Source: Coffea arabica
Taxonomy: Eukaryota > Streptophyta > Magnoliopsida > Gentianales > Rubiaceae
Reading direction: 5' to 3'
Length of the DNA stretch: 64,000 nt
Assembly (NCBI RefSeq): GCF_036785885.1
Contig: NC_092323.1
Coordinates: forward strand, 19,352,501 to 19,416,500
The translations under genes and the position numbers were made by a program. This document shows positions 41,700 through 52,703 of the stretch, in pieces. How positions within the stretch are numbered: the stretch's first letter is position 1; every line of letters begins with the position of its first letter. Under the pieces are notes generated by a model. The model ran no database searches. It had not been told where the DNA came from and was given only the letters and a program-made list of their open reading frames with translations.

Positions 41700-43416
41700 T
41701 GTGACACTCCAACTTCGCCTCCTAGCAGCGTTACATTGGTAGTGGGCTACCTAATTCTCGCCGTGATTCAATTAACTAAGGCAATAGCTTATTTATTGAA
41801 ATACAAATCTTTTATTAAATTTTACAATGGAAAAGTTTCAACATACTATAGTGAAACATATCAAACATTCTTCACTCCTAATCTCTTTATTTGAGATTCA
41901 ACAAAAGTTCGATCTAATGATTGTTAGGTCACTCATATGGCATCTCGACACTCAAATCAATATCTATAAAATCTGTTAATATTGGAGTGAGTTAACATAG
42001 TTCAGTGAGACCCATGCGATCAAGTTTCAGATGTATAGTCAAACCTAAGAAACACAGATAAATCATAGTACAATAAAATATATGGCACTGATCGTTGGTG
42101 ATGACTTGATTTCCACCTTATACCACCATCACGAATCCAGCCTCCTACTCCAAAATAATAGGTTAGTTCTGAAAGTGCCTTTCATTCTTGGCCCTATAAG
42201 TGGACAACCTCTTATTCAAGTATTGAGTTGCAGAACAGTGTGCGCAATGATGTTTGATAAAGCCCTTGCTTGCTTGATAGATCAAGGCACAATACAGGCA
42301 TGATCACTTGTAACAGTCCAAAAAAATACACAATTGGTATGGTCAAACACATGTAGTCACAATATCATTCTTTAGTAAAACAAGTTCATGAGCATTTTCT
42401 GGTGCAATAAAGTACACAACCAGCAATTGATTCAATTCACTTACAAACCGATTCTATGATCAAGTACAATCATAATGTATATAATATAACAATCACATTT
42501 AAGCATATATAGTCATTCATCACTTGAAAGTAAAGGCATCCATTATGGTAGCATTTAGACATACTAAATTAGTAATTTTAAATTTCACTTGGTTTGATTT
42601 AGGCATGGATTTAGCACAATTACTATATGGAGTGTAGATGTAGAACTATATGCTTATAACACAATAATATTTGAGCACTATAATATTTATGTGGGCACAA
42701 CATGTATCTACACGAATGTAAATGCGCACTCACTTGGATTTTCTTAGTGTTAGATAAGATGGATTTTTTTCCTGATACTATCTTCTTATTATGACCTTCT
42801 TTTCCTATTTTCTTCGACACTCTTTGCTATTTCTTTTCTCTTCTTTATCTCACTTTTCCTTACCTTCTTAGAAGTATAGGTGTAGAGTTTTTAATTTTGA
42901 ATGTGTAAATAAAGAGGAGGGCTCTGTTTATAAGAAGATAGGATGGTGATGAGCTAGCAGGAGAACGATAGAATTGTGACACGTCTTAGGATCATGACAC
43001 GTTTCATGCTTGGATGAGGTGACATGTGTCACGGGTTGTGACACGTGTCAAGCTAGTGAAACATGTCACTTCAAGAAGAAATGTGGAAAAATTATCTATT
43101 ATTTGCATATTAGTCCATAAGGTCTAAGTGAACTGTATTAAAGTCACAGATAGTTCAAACTATCAGCATTCAGGACTTATTTTTGTGTAATATCACTGAA
43201 GTAAATGTGTCTTGAGCTTTTACATGTCCATTTATTAAAAATTATCCTGAAGTAAATGTGTTTTGAGCTTAAATGTGTCTTGAGCTTTTACATGTCCATT
43301 TATTAAAAATTATCTCTTAAGTAAATGTGTTTTGAGCTTTTACATGTCCATTTATTTAAAATATTACACATAAATAAGGAAGTACCCAGCATTTGGATTC
43401 AATAAAAATAGTTTCA
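41700..43416 (-). repeat. 3' LTR of the gypsy element
   Basis: Homologous to 49524-51161 along its length. The U3 part carries repeated GACACGT words, with the palindrome TGACACGTGTCA at 43039-43050. Its outer end has a threefold internal duplication at about 43197-43370 that the 5' LTR lacks. Confidence 0.85.
43197..43370 (-). repeat. About 60-bp unit present three times in the 3' LTR
   Basis: Three copies of a unit containing AAGTAAATGTGT(C/T)TTGAGC and TTTTACATGTCCATTTATT, at about 43197-43247, 43248-43318 and 43319-43365; the second has an extra inner duplication. The other LTR has a single copy at the matching place (around 51075-51100). Confidence 0.85.
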
Positions 43417-43729
43417 AGACCAATTTCTTAAAAATATCCCATATTTTCTCAGACCATTTAACGAGTTGCAAATATTAATAACTAAAGAAGATTAGCAACC
43501 TATTAATGCCATGAAAATGATATTAAGACATTCTATTTCTCTATTTACTTTTAGTCTGAATAGCTTAGTAGTAGTAGTTTAGTTACCTTAGTAAACAATA
43601 GATTATTACTTATTAATCAAAAGAGATACATAATTGTGTTATTAATTATATTATTAAATATAGATAATTGGACTATAACTAGGTTGTTATATTGTATATA
43701 TATGTACTATATACATGTGTTATATATAT

Positions 43730-44130
43730 ATATATAATTTCTTTATTTTATATGTGAGGGATGGGATAGGTGTATTTGCCACGTCCATTGCCCTGTTTTA
43801 AGGCGAGGGGAATTTTCTCCCCTAGCCTCCGCGTCCATCCCAGTTCTCTCCCCATGGAGCGGGTGCCCCCTGTTGCTACCCTTAGAAAATATCGTGAATT
43901 CCTGCTAGGTTTGTAGATATGTGTGTATGTATGTATGTATATATATAATTTCTTTAATTTATATACAGGGGATGAGACAGGTATATTTTGCCCCATCTAT
44001 TGCCCTATTTTAAGGCTAGAGAAATTTTCTTCCCCAGCCTCTATCCCCACCCCATTTCTCCCCCCGTGGGGTGGGTGCCTCTTGTTGCTACCCCTAGAAA
44101 ACATCATGAATTTCTGCCAGGTTTGCAGGT
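43730..44130. repeat. About 211-bp tandem duplication, G/C-richer than its surroundings
   Basis: Copy 1 (about 43730-43940) and copy 2 (about 43941-44130) share the order ATAATTTCTTTA, a GGGATG block, AATTTTCT-CCCC, a GGGGTGGGTGCC-like block, TGTTGCTACCC and a GAATT-CTGC-AGGTTTG end. They lie between the gypsy 3' LTR and its integrase C-terminus, where no element sequence is expected, so they are probably a nested insertion. No ORF. Confidence 0.8.
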
Positions 44131-44139
44131 AAAGCTAAT

Positions 44140-45015
44140 CTATATGCTACTTTCCTAATATGTTTCAGTGTCTCAAATGGTCATATATATTTAGGGCTTA
44201 ACTTGCCATCTTTTCCATGCTTGATGATTCATTCCTTTAGAAAAACTTTATCCCCTTCCAAAAATTCTAAATCCTTATGCTGATTGTAAACATAACTCTT
44301 TAATCTACTTTGGGCAATGGTCAGTATTTGTTTTATCAGTTTTACCTTTTCAATGGTATTTTCTATCTAGGGACTGGAATTTGGTACAAGAATCTTCCTT
44401 TTTTCAACTTTCCCCAAATATATAGAGGATTGACACCTTTTTCCATATGGCGCTTCATAAGAGGCCATGCCAATAGTGGACTGGTAACTATTGTTATATA
44501 CAAATTCTGCCAAAGACAAATACTTGTTCCAGTTTCCCTTGAAATTCAACACAAACGCTCGAACATGTCTTCTAATATTTGTATGGTCCGCTCAGATTGG
44601 CTATCAGTTTGGGGTTGGGATGAGATGCTAAACTTTAATCTTGTTCCAAGGGTTTCTTGTAATAGTTTCCAAAGTCGTGAGGTAAATCTTTATCCCTATT
44701 GGAAGTAATATCACAAGGTATTCCATGTAGTCGAATTATTTCATCTACATACAGCTTGCCTAACTTTTCTAGAGAATATGTCATATTCATAGGTAGGAAA
44801 TGAGAGGAATTGGTAAGCCTACCCACTATTACCCATATTGCATCATGTCCTTTTTGAATCTTTGGTAATCCACTAACAAAACCCATGGTCACTTCATCCC
44901 ATTTCCATTTTGGAATCAGTATAGGTTGGAATAACCTAGATGGTTTTTGGTGTTCTACTTTCAATTGTTGACAGGTCAAACAAGTGGATATATAACATGC
45001 AATATCTCTCATCAT
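44140..45015 (-). pseudogene. gypsy integrase (zinc-binding, core and C-terminal parts)
   Basis: From high to low coordinates: ISTCLTCQQLKVEHQKPSR, the CxxC end of the HHCC zinc-binding domain; the core with WKWDEVTMGFVSGLPK (family W-x-W-x-x-I-x-M-D-F-x-x-G-L-P, with the catalytic Asp replaced by Gly) and DITSNRDKDL (family S-D-R-D, with a second catalytic position changed); then YNNSYQSTIGMASYEAPYG. At 44140-44310 is a C-terminal GDKV-F-L and GKLSPKYI region. At least two stops or frameshifts. Catalytic residues and frame are both lost. Confidence 0.85.
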
Positions 45016-45245
45016 GTTGTTCTATCAATAATATTGCTTTAAGTCCCTGTACATCTTGTTTCCTTTAGGATGTATTGTATACTTTGAACAATGTGCCTCT
45101 TTCAAAATTTCTTGTTTAATGTAGTCATCATTTAGAACACAAATCCTATTTCAGAATTTTAGCATCTTTTTTTCATTAATTTGAAAATCCACTAGCTTTC
45201 CACCTTTACTTTTTCCTTTAGGTCTAGGACTTCCTAATCTTGTTC

Positions 45246-45700
45246 TTAAACATCTCTAATTCTATTATATAATTCAGTTTGAATCCTAATGTTGGCACAA
45301 GTAATTCCTTTTTTATTCTTAATCAGCTTCCAATCACCTACATGTTCTAGTAGTTCCCATTCCTCTATACTAAACATGACTATTTTAACTTTTCGACTTA
45401 AAGGATCCACGACAACATTAGCTTTGCTGGGGTAATAATTGATGGTACAATCATAATCTTCCAAATATTTGATCCACTTTCTTTGCCTCAAGTTTAACCC
45501 TTTTTTTGAGAGAAAATCTATTTCAAATTCTTGTGATATGTAAAAATTTCAAAGGTTACCCCATGCAGGTAGTGTTTCCGTTTCTTAAGGGCGAAGACAA
45601 TTGCCGCCAACTCTAAATCATGTATGGGGTAATTTGGCTCATAGCGTTTTAATTATCTTGAGGCATATGCAATAACTTTTCCTTTCTGCATTAGTACACA
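45246..45700 (-). pseudogene. gypsy RNase H region
   Basis: The minus strand shows YEPNYPIHDLELAAIVFALK (the family's 'Y-x-x-x-E-x-E-x-L-A-I-V' catalytic Glu block), a TYHKNLK segment replacing 'T-D-H-x-S-L', and then RQRKWIKYLEDYDCTINYYP with KANVVVDPLSRK ('K-x-N-x-V-A-D-A-L-S-R'). Several stops; inactive. Confidence 0.8.
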
Positions 45701-46097
45701 TCTGAATCCTTCCTTTACGGCTTCAATATATACTAAAAATTCATCTTTTCCTTCTGGCAATGTAAATATAGGGGTAGTTGTTAGGCGCCTTTTTAATTCT
45801 ACAAAACTTTGCTCGCACTGTCATTCCATTCAAACTTTGCTTTCTTTTGGTCCAATTTTGTCAAGGGTACAGCCAATTTTGAGAAATCTTACACAAACCT
45901 TCGATAATATCCTACTAGCCCCTAAGAAACTGTGAATTTCCATTTTAGTAGTTGGCTTTTTCATGATAAATAGCATCTATCTTAGGAGGGTCAATTGCAA
46001 TTCCATTGCCAGATATCACATGCCCAAGAAGGGAAACTTTTTCCAAATGAAACTCGCATTTAGTAAACTTGGCGTACAACTTATTATTCCTCAACGT

Positions 46098-46765
46098 TTA
46101 CAAGACCCTATGTAAATATTCCTCATGTTCCTTTAGGGATCTTGAATATATCAAAATGTCATCTATGAAAATCACCATGAATTGGTCTATATAAAGTCGA
46201 AATATTCTATGCATTAACTTCATAAATGCCATTGGCACATTGATTAATCCAAACGTCATGATGACGAACTCATAATGACCATAGTAGGTCCTAAAAGCAG
46301 TTTTTGGTATATTCTCATTCTTTATCTTCAATTGATAGTAAGCTTGCCTCAAGTCAAACTTGGCAAATACTTTAGAACTTTGCAGCTGATCAAATAATTC
46401 ATCTATTAATAGTAAAGGGTACTTATTCTTTACAGTTATACTATTCAATCCATGATAATCAATACACAATCTTAGGGATCCATCATTTTTCTTAACAAAT
46501 AAAACTTGAGCACCCGTGGTGATATACTTGGCTTGATAAACCCACTTCCTAGCAGTACTTGTAACTGTATCTTAAGTTCCTTCAATTCATCTAGTGCCAT
46601 TGTGTGGGATGCCTTTGAAATTGGTTTATTTATAGGTACCAAATCTATAACAAATTCTATTTTTCTATCTAGAGGTAAGGAGGTTGATTCTTCAAGAAAT
46701 ACATCTGAATACTCTTTTACTATTGGAACTTTGTTGTTTTCTAATTTCTCTTTTCCTTGATTCAT
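46098..46765 (-). pseudogene. gypsy reverse transcriptase
   Basis: An N-terminal piece (46472-46765) with LDRKIEFVIDLVP and the 'P-I-S-x-x-x-Y-R-M' region is followed after a frameshift by a 123-codon open piece (46098-46469): [33 protein letters not shown] (first catalytic Asp), [19 protein letters not shown], and [12 protein letters not shown] with the catalytic Asp pair kept (FIDD for the usual YVDD). This is the best conserved part of the element. Confidence 0.9.
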
Positions 46766-46909
46766 TAGTTAAGCTAGATATCTAGTACAACCTTTCCAAA
46801 GTAGTTTTCTAGCCTTTGCTTCTGATATGATTACATTTGAACATGGCATTTTCTTTCCTAGATGTTCTACCTCAAGTTGCCTTAGTGGATAGAACCTTAC
46901 CACTTTGGT

Positions 46910-47410
46910 TTAATAGTCCAAATTTGTATGGTGACGAGCTAACCAAACCATTTCTAAAATGATGTCATATCTTGTATAGACAAAACTATTTAAGTCTGCC
47001 ATTAATACTTGGGCAGCAATCTTAATATCGCAAGGTCTGAATACTAACTCCATGATCATATGTCTACCAATAGGCATAATCACATCTAACTTATATGGTA
47101 GTTTATCAATTTTCTTTCCCATTAGTTTTGCAAAAATAGGAGTAACAAATGAATGAGTTGATCCAAAATCTAAAAGCACTTTGGTTATTCGTTGGTAGAC
47201 TAGTATCGTACCTTCCACAATGTTAGAAGCCTCTACAATTTCTTCTCCTTCCATGGCAAAGACTTGAGTTTGAATCTTGGGTTTGTTATTTAGGTTATTC
47301 TTTTGTCCTTGAGAGGCATTATCTATTGCTCGCATTCTTGGGCAATCATTGATATAGTGTTTCTCACTCCCACATTTGATACATTTTCTATATTTCAGCC
47401 AATATCAATC
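46910..47410 (-). pseudogene. gypsy zinc knuckle and protease
   Basis: A CCHC knuckle (CIKCGSEKHYINDC) near 47335-47395 precedes a 141-codon frame with VLLDFGSTHSFVTPIFAKLM, the aspartic-protease active site region. The usual D-S/T-G is here D-F-G, losing the conserved Ser/Thr next to the catalytic Asp. The ILEMVWLARH segment replaces 'I-L-G-M-D-W-L'. Inactive. Confidence 0.85.
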
Positions 47411-47563
47411 ATCTTCGTGTCCTAATTTCTAAAAATATGTGCAAATGTCTTTCTATCTGTCTTGACTATTAGAACCAGACTTTTCTTAGATAGTTATTCA
47501 TGGCTTGTTCTTGAGGTACCGAGCCTTCTGGGTCTCTTCATTAAATTTTAACACTTCTTTGAC

Positions 47564-47902
47564 CTATCCTACCCTAGTGCGATTATGAAGGGCGGGTTTA
47601 ACTTGAATTCCTACTTGTCTCCTAGTTTTGCTAGATTCTACTCTAGAAGTTAGCTTTGTTGTTTTTGAAGAGGTCTCTATCACACTGGTAGCTAATGCAT
47701 CATGAATTTCCCAACGTAACTCGCTAAGAAACCGTTTAACATGATCTTCGCCAATTGCAACTAACAGGGGTGTAAATTTAAATTTAGAAGGTTTTGTAAA
47801 CATGGTTTCATATTGAGCTACAATTATCCTTTCTTGTTTCAAGGTAAGGAATTCCTCTTCCTTCTTTTCTCTAAGATGATAAGGGTAATATTTGTTGTTC
47901 AA
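47564..47902 (-). pseudogene. gypsy gag fragment
   Basis: A 112-codon frame opening with NNKYYPYHLREKKEEEFLTL matches the plant gypsy gag pattern 'F-x-x-x-Y-F-P-x-x-x-R-x-x-K-x-x-E-F-x-x-L-x-Q', followed by 'V-x-x-Y-x-x-x-F' and a KRFLSELRWEI segment (family 'F-x-x-G-L-R-x-x-I'). N-terminal and C-terminal parts lie in other frames. Confidence 0.8.
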
Positions 47903-49009
47903 TTCTCTAAGAAAATTTGCCCAAATATGTAGGGTATTGTTTTGTTCCTACTTAAGAGAAATGGTCATCCATCATTCCCAAACTATGCCAAAGAGTTGAT
48001 AGGTGGCTAACTTAATTTTGCACTTCTTTGGGTAATTTAGAACTCCAAATATTCCTTTCATCCCCTCCAACCAGCTTTCCCATCACTAAATTCTCCATCA
48101 AATTTTGGTGGACAAAACTTAAAAAACCTTTCCAAAATTACATCATCAACTGAATCATTGTTTGGTGGCAAATTCAGGTATATTTATGGGTTTACCACAT
48201 GATTCATTTGTTATTCCATAATCTGGCTGACCTTATTTAGAGTAGTAATAATTCTATTTATCAAGTCATTACTCCCTCCCCCTGATAGTTTTATTAATTT
48301 TTTGCTTCGAATCATCCTATTTACATAAATAAAACTTTAATAAATATGCATGGAGAGTAAATATTTACAATATCACATTCCATATATATTAGTACAAGAC
48401 TCATACAGGACATCAAGCAAAACATACCTTTACAAATATGTGCCAAAATTTTTAAAGTACATCATTTATTTTATTTATATTGTCGAACTATACAGACTTA
48501 GATACAATATTTCATTAGTCGGAAGGAATATATGGTTTGTTAACTAAATTTTGGCTCTCTGACCTCCTAGTCTATTCCTTATTATAGTTGCTTTCTGCAA
48601 TAGCATAGACATGCAATATTCTTGACTACATTGTCCTAAGTTTATTCTTGTATTTTTTGTCACTGCTAAGATGGTTACACCCTTTTCTTGCTCTAGTACC
48701 ATGTTTTCTTTTCATAATGATTCTAATTTTGCATCCTTTTTAGAACAACATTTTGCCAGATATTCACTATATTTTTTGTAATAGCTTACTTTGTCCTTCA
48801 AAGTATGTGCTTCAAAATCATATTTCTCTTACAAGGCAGTCAACTCATGTAACTATCCTTATACCTGAAATTTATTTCAAAGGTTAATCCTTGGTACAAC
48901 TCCATTTCCCATGTTGCTTGAGTAAGTAATTGGAAAATCTTATCATATTTCTTTTGCTTCCAACTTAAATTTTGCTTGAGTTGTATGATTTCTTCTACCA
49001 GTTCATTCA

Positions 49010-49363
49010 TTAACTGGTTCTTAATATCCTACCTCTATAAAAGTTCAGTTTTTTCTTTTTATAACTCAAAACTACCTTATTTAAATAGTCGCTTCTTTCT
49101 TCAACCAGAACCCCATTCCTTATTGCAGGTGGAGGAATGTAGATATCGTTCGACCCCCTATATCCATTTGGAAAGTATACTATAGTAAGGGCTTGATATG
49201 CATTATAATTCTCCATGGTTGATACGTTTTCACCCTTACTTTCATCATCACTATCTTCGACAAATTTGTAATTATCTATGTCTGCCTCGTCCTTATATGG
49301 ATCTTCTTCTAGGTCCTTTTCCAATGATGGGTTAAGTAGATCTGAGTCCATTCTTGCAGCCAC
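49010..49363 (-). pseudogene. ORF after the gypsy PBS, probable gag N-terminus or leader ORF
   Basis: A 117-codon open frame begins about 145 bp downstream of the PBS. The product is acidic (EDPYKDEADIDNYKFVEDSD) and has no domain that I recognise. Position suggests a gag N-terminal extension or a leader ORF of this family. Confidence 0.5.
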
Positions 49364-49505
49364 AAATTTTGCAAACTTATTATAAAGTAACTAAGAAAAG
49401 TTGAGAAAGCAAAATGAACAATTAAAACCTAGATGTTCATCCCTATCATAGTGCAGTGGCTTCTTTATCAAGATCCTTTCATATCTTTTTTCCCCCTAGA
49501 ACCTA

Positions 49506-49518
49506 GGCTCTGATACCA
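49506..49518 (-). other. Primer-binding site of the gypsy element
   Basis: The minus strand reads TGGTATCAGAGCC, the full complement of the 3' end of initiator tRNA-Met. It lies five bases inside the 5' LTR end (49524). Confidence 0.9.
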
Positions 49519-49523
49519 TTAAT

Positions 49524-51161
49524 TGTCACACCCCAACTCTACCCCCAGTAAGGTTATATTGGTAGTGGACTGAATGCCTAACTTTCGTCAGGACTCAATA
49601 AACTAACACAATAGTCTATTTATTGAAACACAAATTCTTTTATTAAATTTTACAATGAAAAAATTACAACACATTGTAGCAGAACAAACCAAACACTTTT
49701 CACTCTTGGCCTCCTTACAAGAGATTCAACAAAAGTTCAATCTACTAATTGCTAGGTCACTTGTACAGTATCTCAATACTCAAATCAACATCTGCAAAAT
49801 CTATTAATATTAGGGTAAGCTGACACAGCTTATTGAGACTCATGTAATTAAATTTTAGATGCATAGTTAGACTTGATACAAACAGTATTAGACAAGCAAG
49901 GAAACACAGATAAATCACAACCCAATAAAGGATACGGCACTGGTTGTCTGTGACTACCTGATTCCACTTTATTCCACCATCACGAGTTCTGCCTCCTATT
50001 CCCAAACAATAGGTTAGTTCTAAAAATGCCTTTCACTCTTGGCCTAATAGTGCATAACCTTTTATCTAAATATTGGGTTGCAGACTAGTGTAGGCAATGA
50101 CGTTCGACAAACCCCTTGCTAGTTCGACAGGTTAAGACACAACACAAGCATAATCACTTATATCAGTGCGATAAAGTATATAACTGGTATGGTCAAACAT
50201 ATGCAGCCACAATATCATTCTTTTGCAAGACAAGTTCATGAACATTTTTCGGTGTGATGAAGTACACAATAGGCAATTGATTCAGTTCACTTACAAACCG
50301 GACTGATTAAGCATAATCACCATGTATATAATATAACAATCGCATTTAAAACATATATGACCATTCATCACTTAGATAAAGTAAGAACATGCATTATGGT
50401 AGTATTTAGACACACTAAATTAGTAATTTTAAATTTCACTTGGTCCAATTTTAGCATAGATCTAGCATAATTAATATATAAAGTGTAGATCTAAAACTAT
50501 ATGCTTATAATAGAATAATATTTGAGCATTATAACATTTATATGGGCAGAACATATATCCACACGAATGTAAATGGGCACTCACTTGGATATTCTTGGTG
50601 TTGGATAAGGTGGATCATTTTCTGACACTTTCTCCTTATTGCGGCTTTCTTTTCCTATTTTCTTTGATCCCCTTTGCTCTTCCTTTTCTCTTCTTTGGCT
50701 CACCTTTACTTATCCTTTCAGGAGTATAGGTGAGAGTTTCTAATTTTTGACATGTAAATAAAAAAAGGGGCTATATTTATAAGAAGACGGGATAATGATA
50801 AGTTAGCAAGAGAAGTGACAATTGTAACACGTATTATAGGGTCATGACACATGTCGTACTTGGATGATATGTGTCGCACTATGGTGTGACATCTGTCGAC
50901 GAGTGTGACACGTGTGTAGGCACATATCAAGCTATGTGACACGTGTCACTTTAAGAAGGAATGTGGCAGAATTATCTATTATTTGCACATTAGTCCCTTA
51001 GATTTGAGTGAATTGTATTCAGGTCACAGGTAGTTCAGGTTATAAACATTCAAGACTTATTTCTGTGTAATATTATTTAAGTAAATGCATTTCCATTTAC
51101 TTAAGATATTACACGTAAATTAGAAAGTACCCTCCATTTGGATTCAATAATAATGGTTTCA
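49524..51161 (-). repeat. 5' LTR of the gypsy element
   Basis: Aligned with the 3' LTR (41700-43416). Carries TGACACGTGTCA at 50937-50948 among several GACAC(A/G)TGTC-like words at 50820-50950. Confidence 0.85.
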
Positions 51162-51166
51162 AAACC

Positions 51167-52087
51167 AAATTCTTAATAAATAAAAAGTCAACTTTCCCTT
51201 CGAAAAACAAATATTTTTTCAGCTTGGATTTTAATTTTAGGAGCCTTAGTTGACAAGGTTATACGATTCAAAAACTTCTAGAAAAATAGAGTTAGCCTAA
51301 TTTAATCATAGGAAACAATTATCGGGATTTTTTTATTCTAATTTTCTACATGTTTTAAGTATCTAACTTTTTATGACACTTAGTCTCTACAGACTGGTCA
51401 AACTTGGGTGCATATGGTCTTGAACCATATTATACATTATGTAACTATATTTATTCTAGTGCTATGAGTTCTATTTATTAAGTGTTTTATTATGTTAAGA
51501 AATTCTCTTTTGATAAGCGATACTAAATGATCTAATCGTGAGGTCTGACAAAAATCAACATCATAGATATTTGTCTATTGATTTGAAGAGCATTTTGTAA
51601 TTTTTCTAACTAACTAATTTATTAAACTGATTGTATGAGAAAAGTAAAGAACATGAAATGTGACCATTTATTGATTGCCATGTTTATTGTCATCCTGACC
51701 ATTTATTGATTCACTTTGATTAATGTTTTGATCCAACCAATCCAAATAATACGAGTTGTTCAGTTTCTCTTATCCAATAATCTAATATATATATGATCTT
51801 GATAAAAAAATATGATTCAAATCAGTTGAGTTATAGAAATAATCAGTATCTCTTTGATGCATCAAAGTTTTTACCTTTAAGCACATATTGTAATGCATAA
51901 AAATCAATATCTGTAATTTTTTAATTGCTAGACGATTGTGAATTTTTGTTTGAATTAATGACCATTTACTTCAGTTTCTTTCACAACTAGGGAAAATGTA
52001 GATTTGACTCAATATTTGGACTGTAATCTTTCTTAGATTTGAAGCATTTTCATGGTAGTTAAACCACTATTTATTTAAATAAACATT

Positions 52088-52121
<34 letters not shown>

Positions 52122-52379
52122 CAACAATAATAATAATGATAATAATTTTAAGCCTATAAAAATATTAACTTCATTAATACGACTTAAATGTTCATATAAA
52201 GCTAAATTAAGTTGAAACCTAGTAAGAACTTTGATAATACTCTTATTACAATAGCACTTCTAAATCCTCCATTTTTCTCTGTAAAAATTTTGATCTATAG
52301 AAATAATATATGCATAGGTGTTAAAATTCTAAAATTTGGCAATGAATATGATTACTAATGCATATAAATGAAAAAATCA
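51167..52379. other. AT-rich intergenic stretch with a (TAA)n microsatellite
   Basis: No coding signal. An imperfect trinucleotide tract (TAA, with AAC interruptions) occupies 52089-52140. Confidence 0.5.
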
Positions 52380-52703
52380 AAAGAATACCTCATTTATTGC
52401 ATCAACTTACACATCTAAATTTTGCTCTAATTTTGTAATGACACTTTTCAATCCTTTCAAAATTCATCAAGATTAAACGCACATATTCCAAAATATTGAA
52501 AGACATGTTCAAAAAATATGCTAAATAATATAAAAATCTAACAAGCAAATACACATTTATTATATATTTGAATTGAATGTAACATTGGTTAATAACCTGT
52601 TGTATGTAAATTACAAATGTAGTTGTTTGTACCATCTGTTATCAATCAATTTCCAGATCTGCTTCCAACATTTTGCCGATATTTGGATAGTCATTTTCGC
52701 CCT
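52380..52703 (-). pseudogene. hAT transposase C-terminal fragment
   Basis: The minus strand begins KMTIQ right at the LTR junction and runs into IWKLIDNRWYKQLHL, matching the hAT pattern 'W-x-I-I-D-x-R-W-x-x-Q-L-H-x-x-L-H-x-A-G-Y-x-L-N-P', which holds part of the RNase H-like fold. Stops follow. It continues 56064-56219 across the solo LTR. Confidence 0.75.

Larger units (their letters stand above)
41700..51161 (-). mobile_element. Full-length, inactive Ty3/gypsy retrotransposon
   Basis: Two LTRs (41700-43416 and 49524-51161) align with each other in direct orientation, both starting TGT(C/G)ACAC on the plus strand. On the minus strand the order is PBS, gag, protease, RT, RNase H, integrase, then 3' LTR, the Ty3/gypsy order. 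Flanks AAAAC (41695-41699) and AAACC (51162-51166) match 4 of 5. LTRs have diverged clearly by eye and differ by indels, and every domain has stops, so insertion is old. The integrase C-terminal region reads GKLSPKYI, as in chromovirus-like lineages. An unrelated block (about 43417-44130) separates the 3' LTR from pol. Confidence 0.9.
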
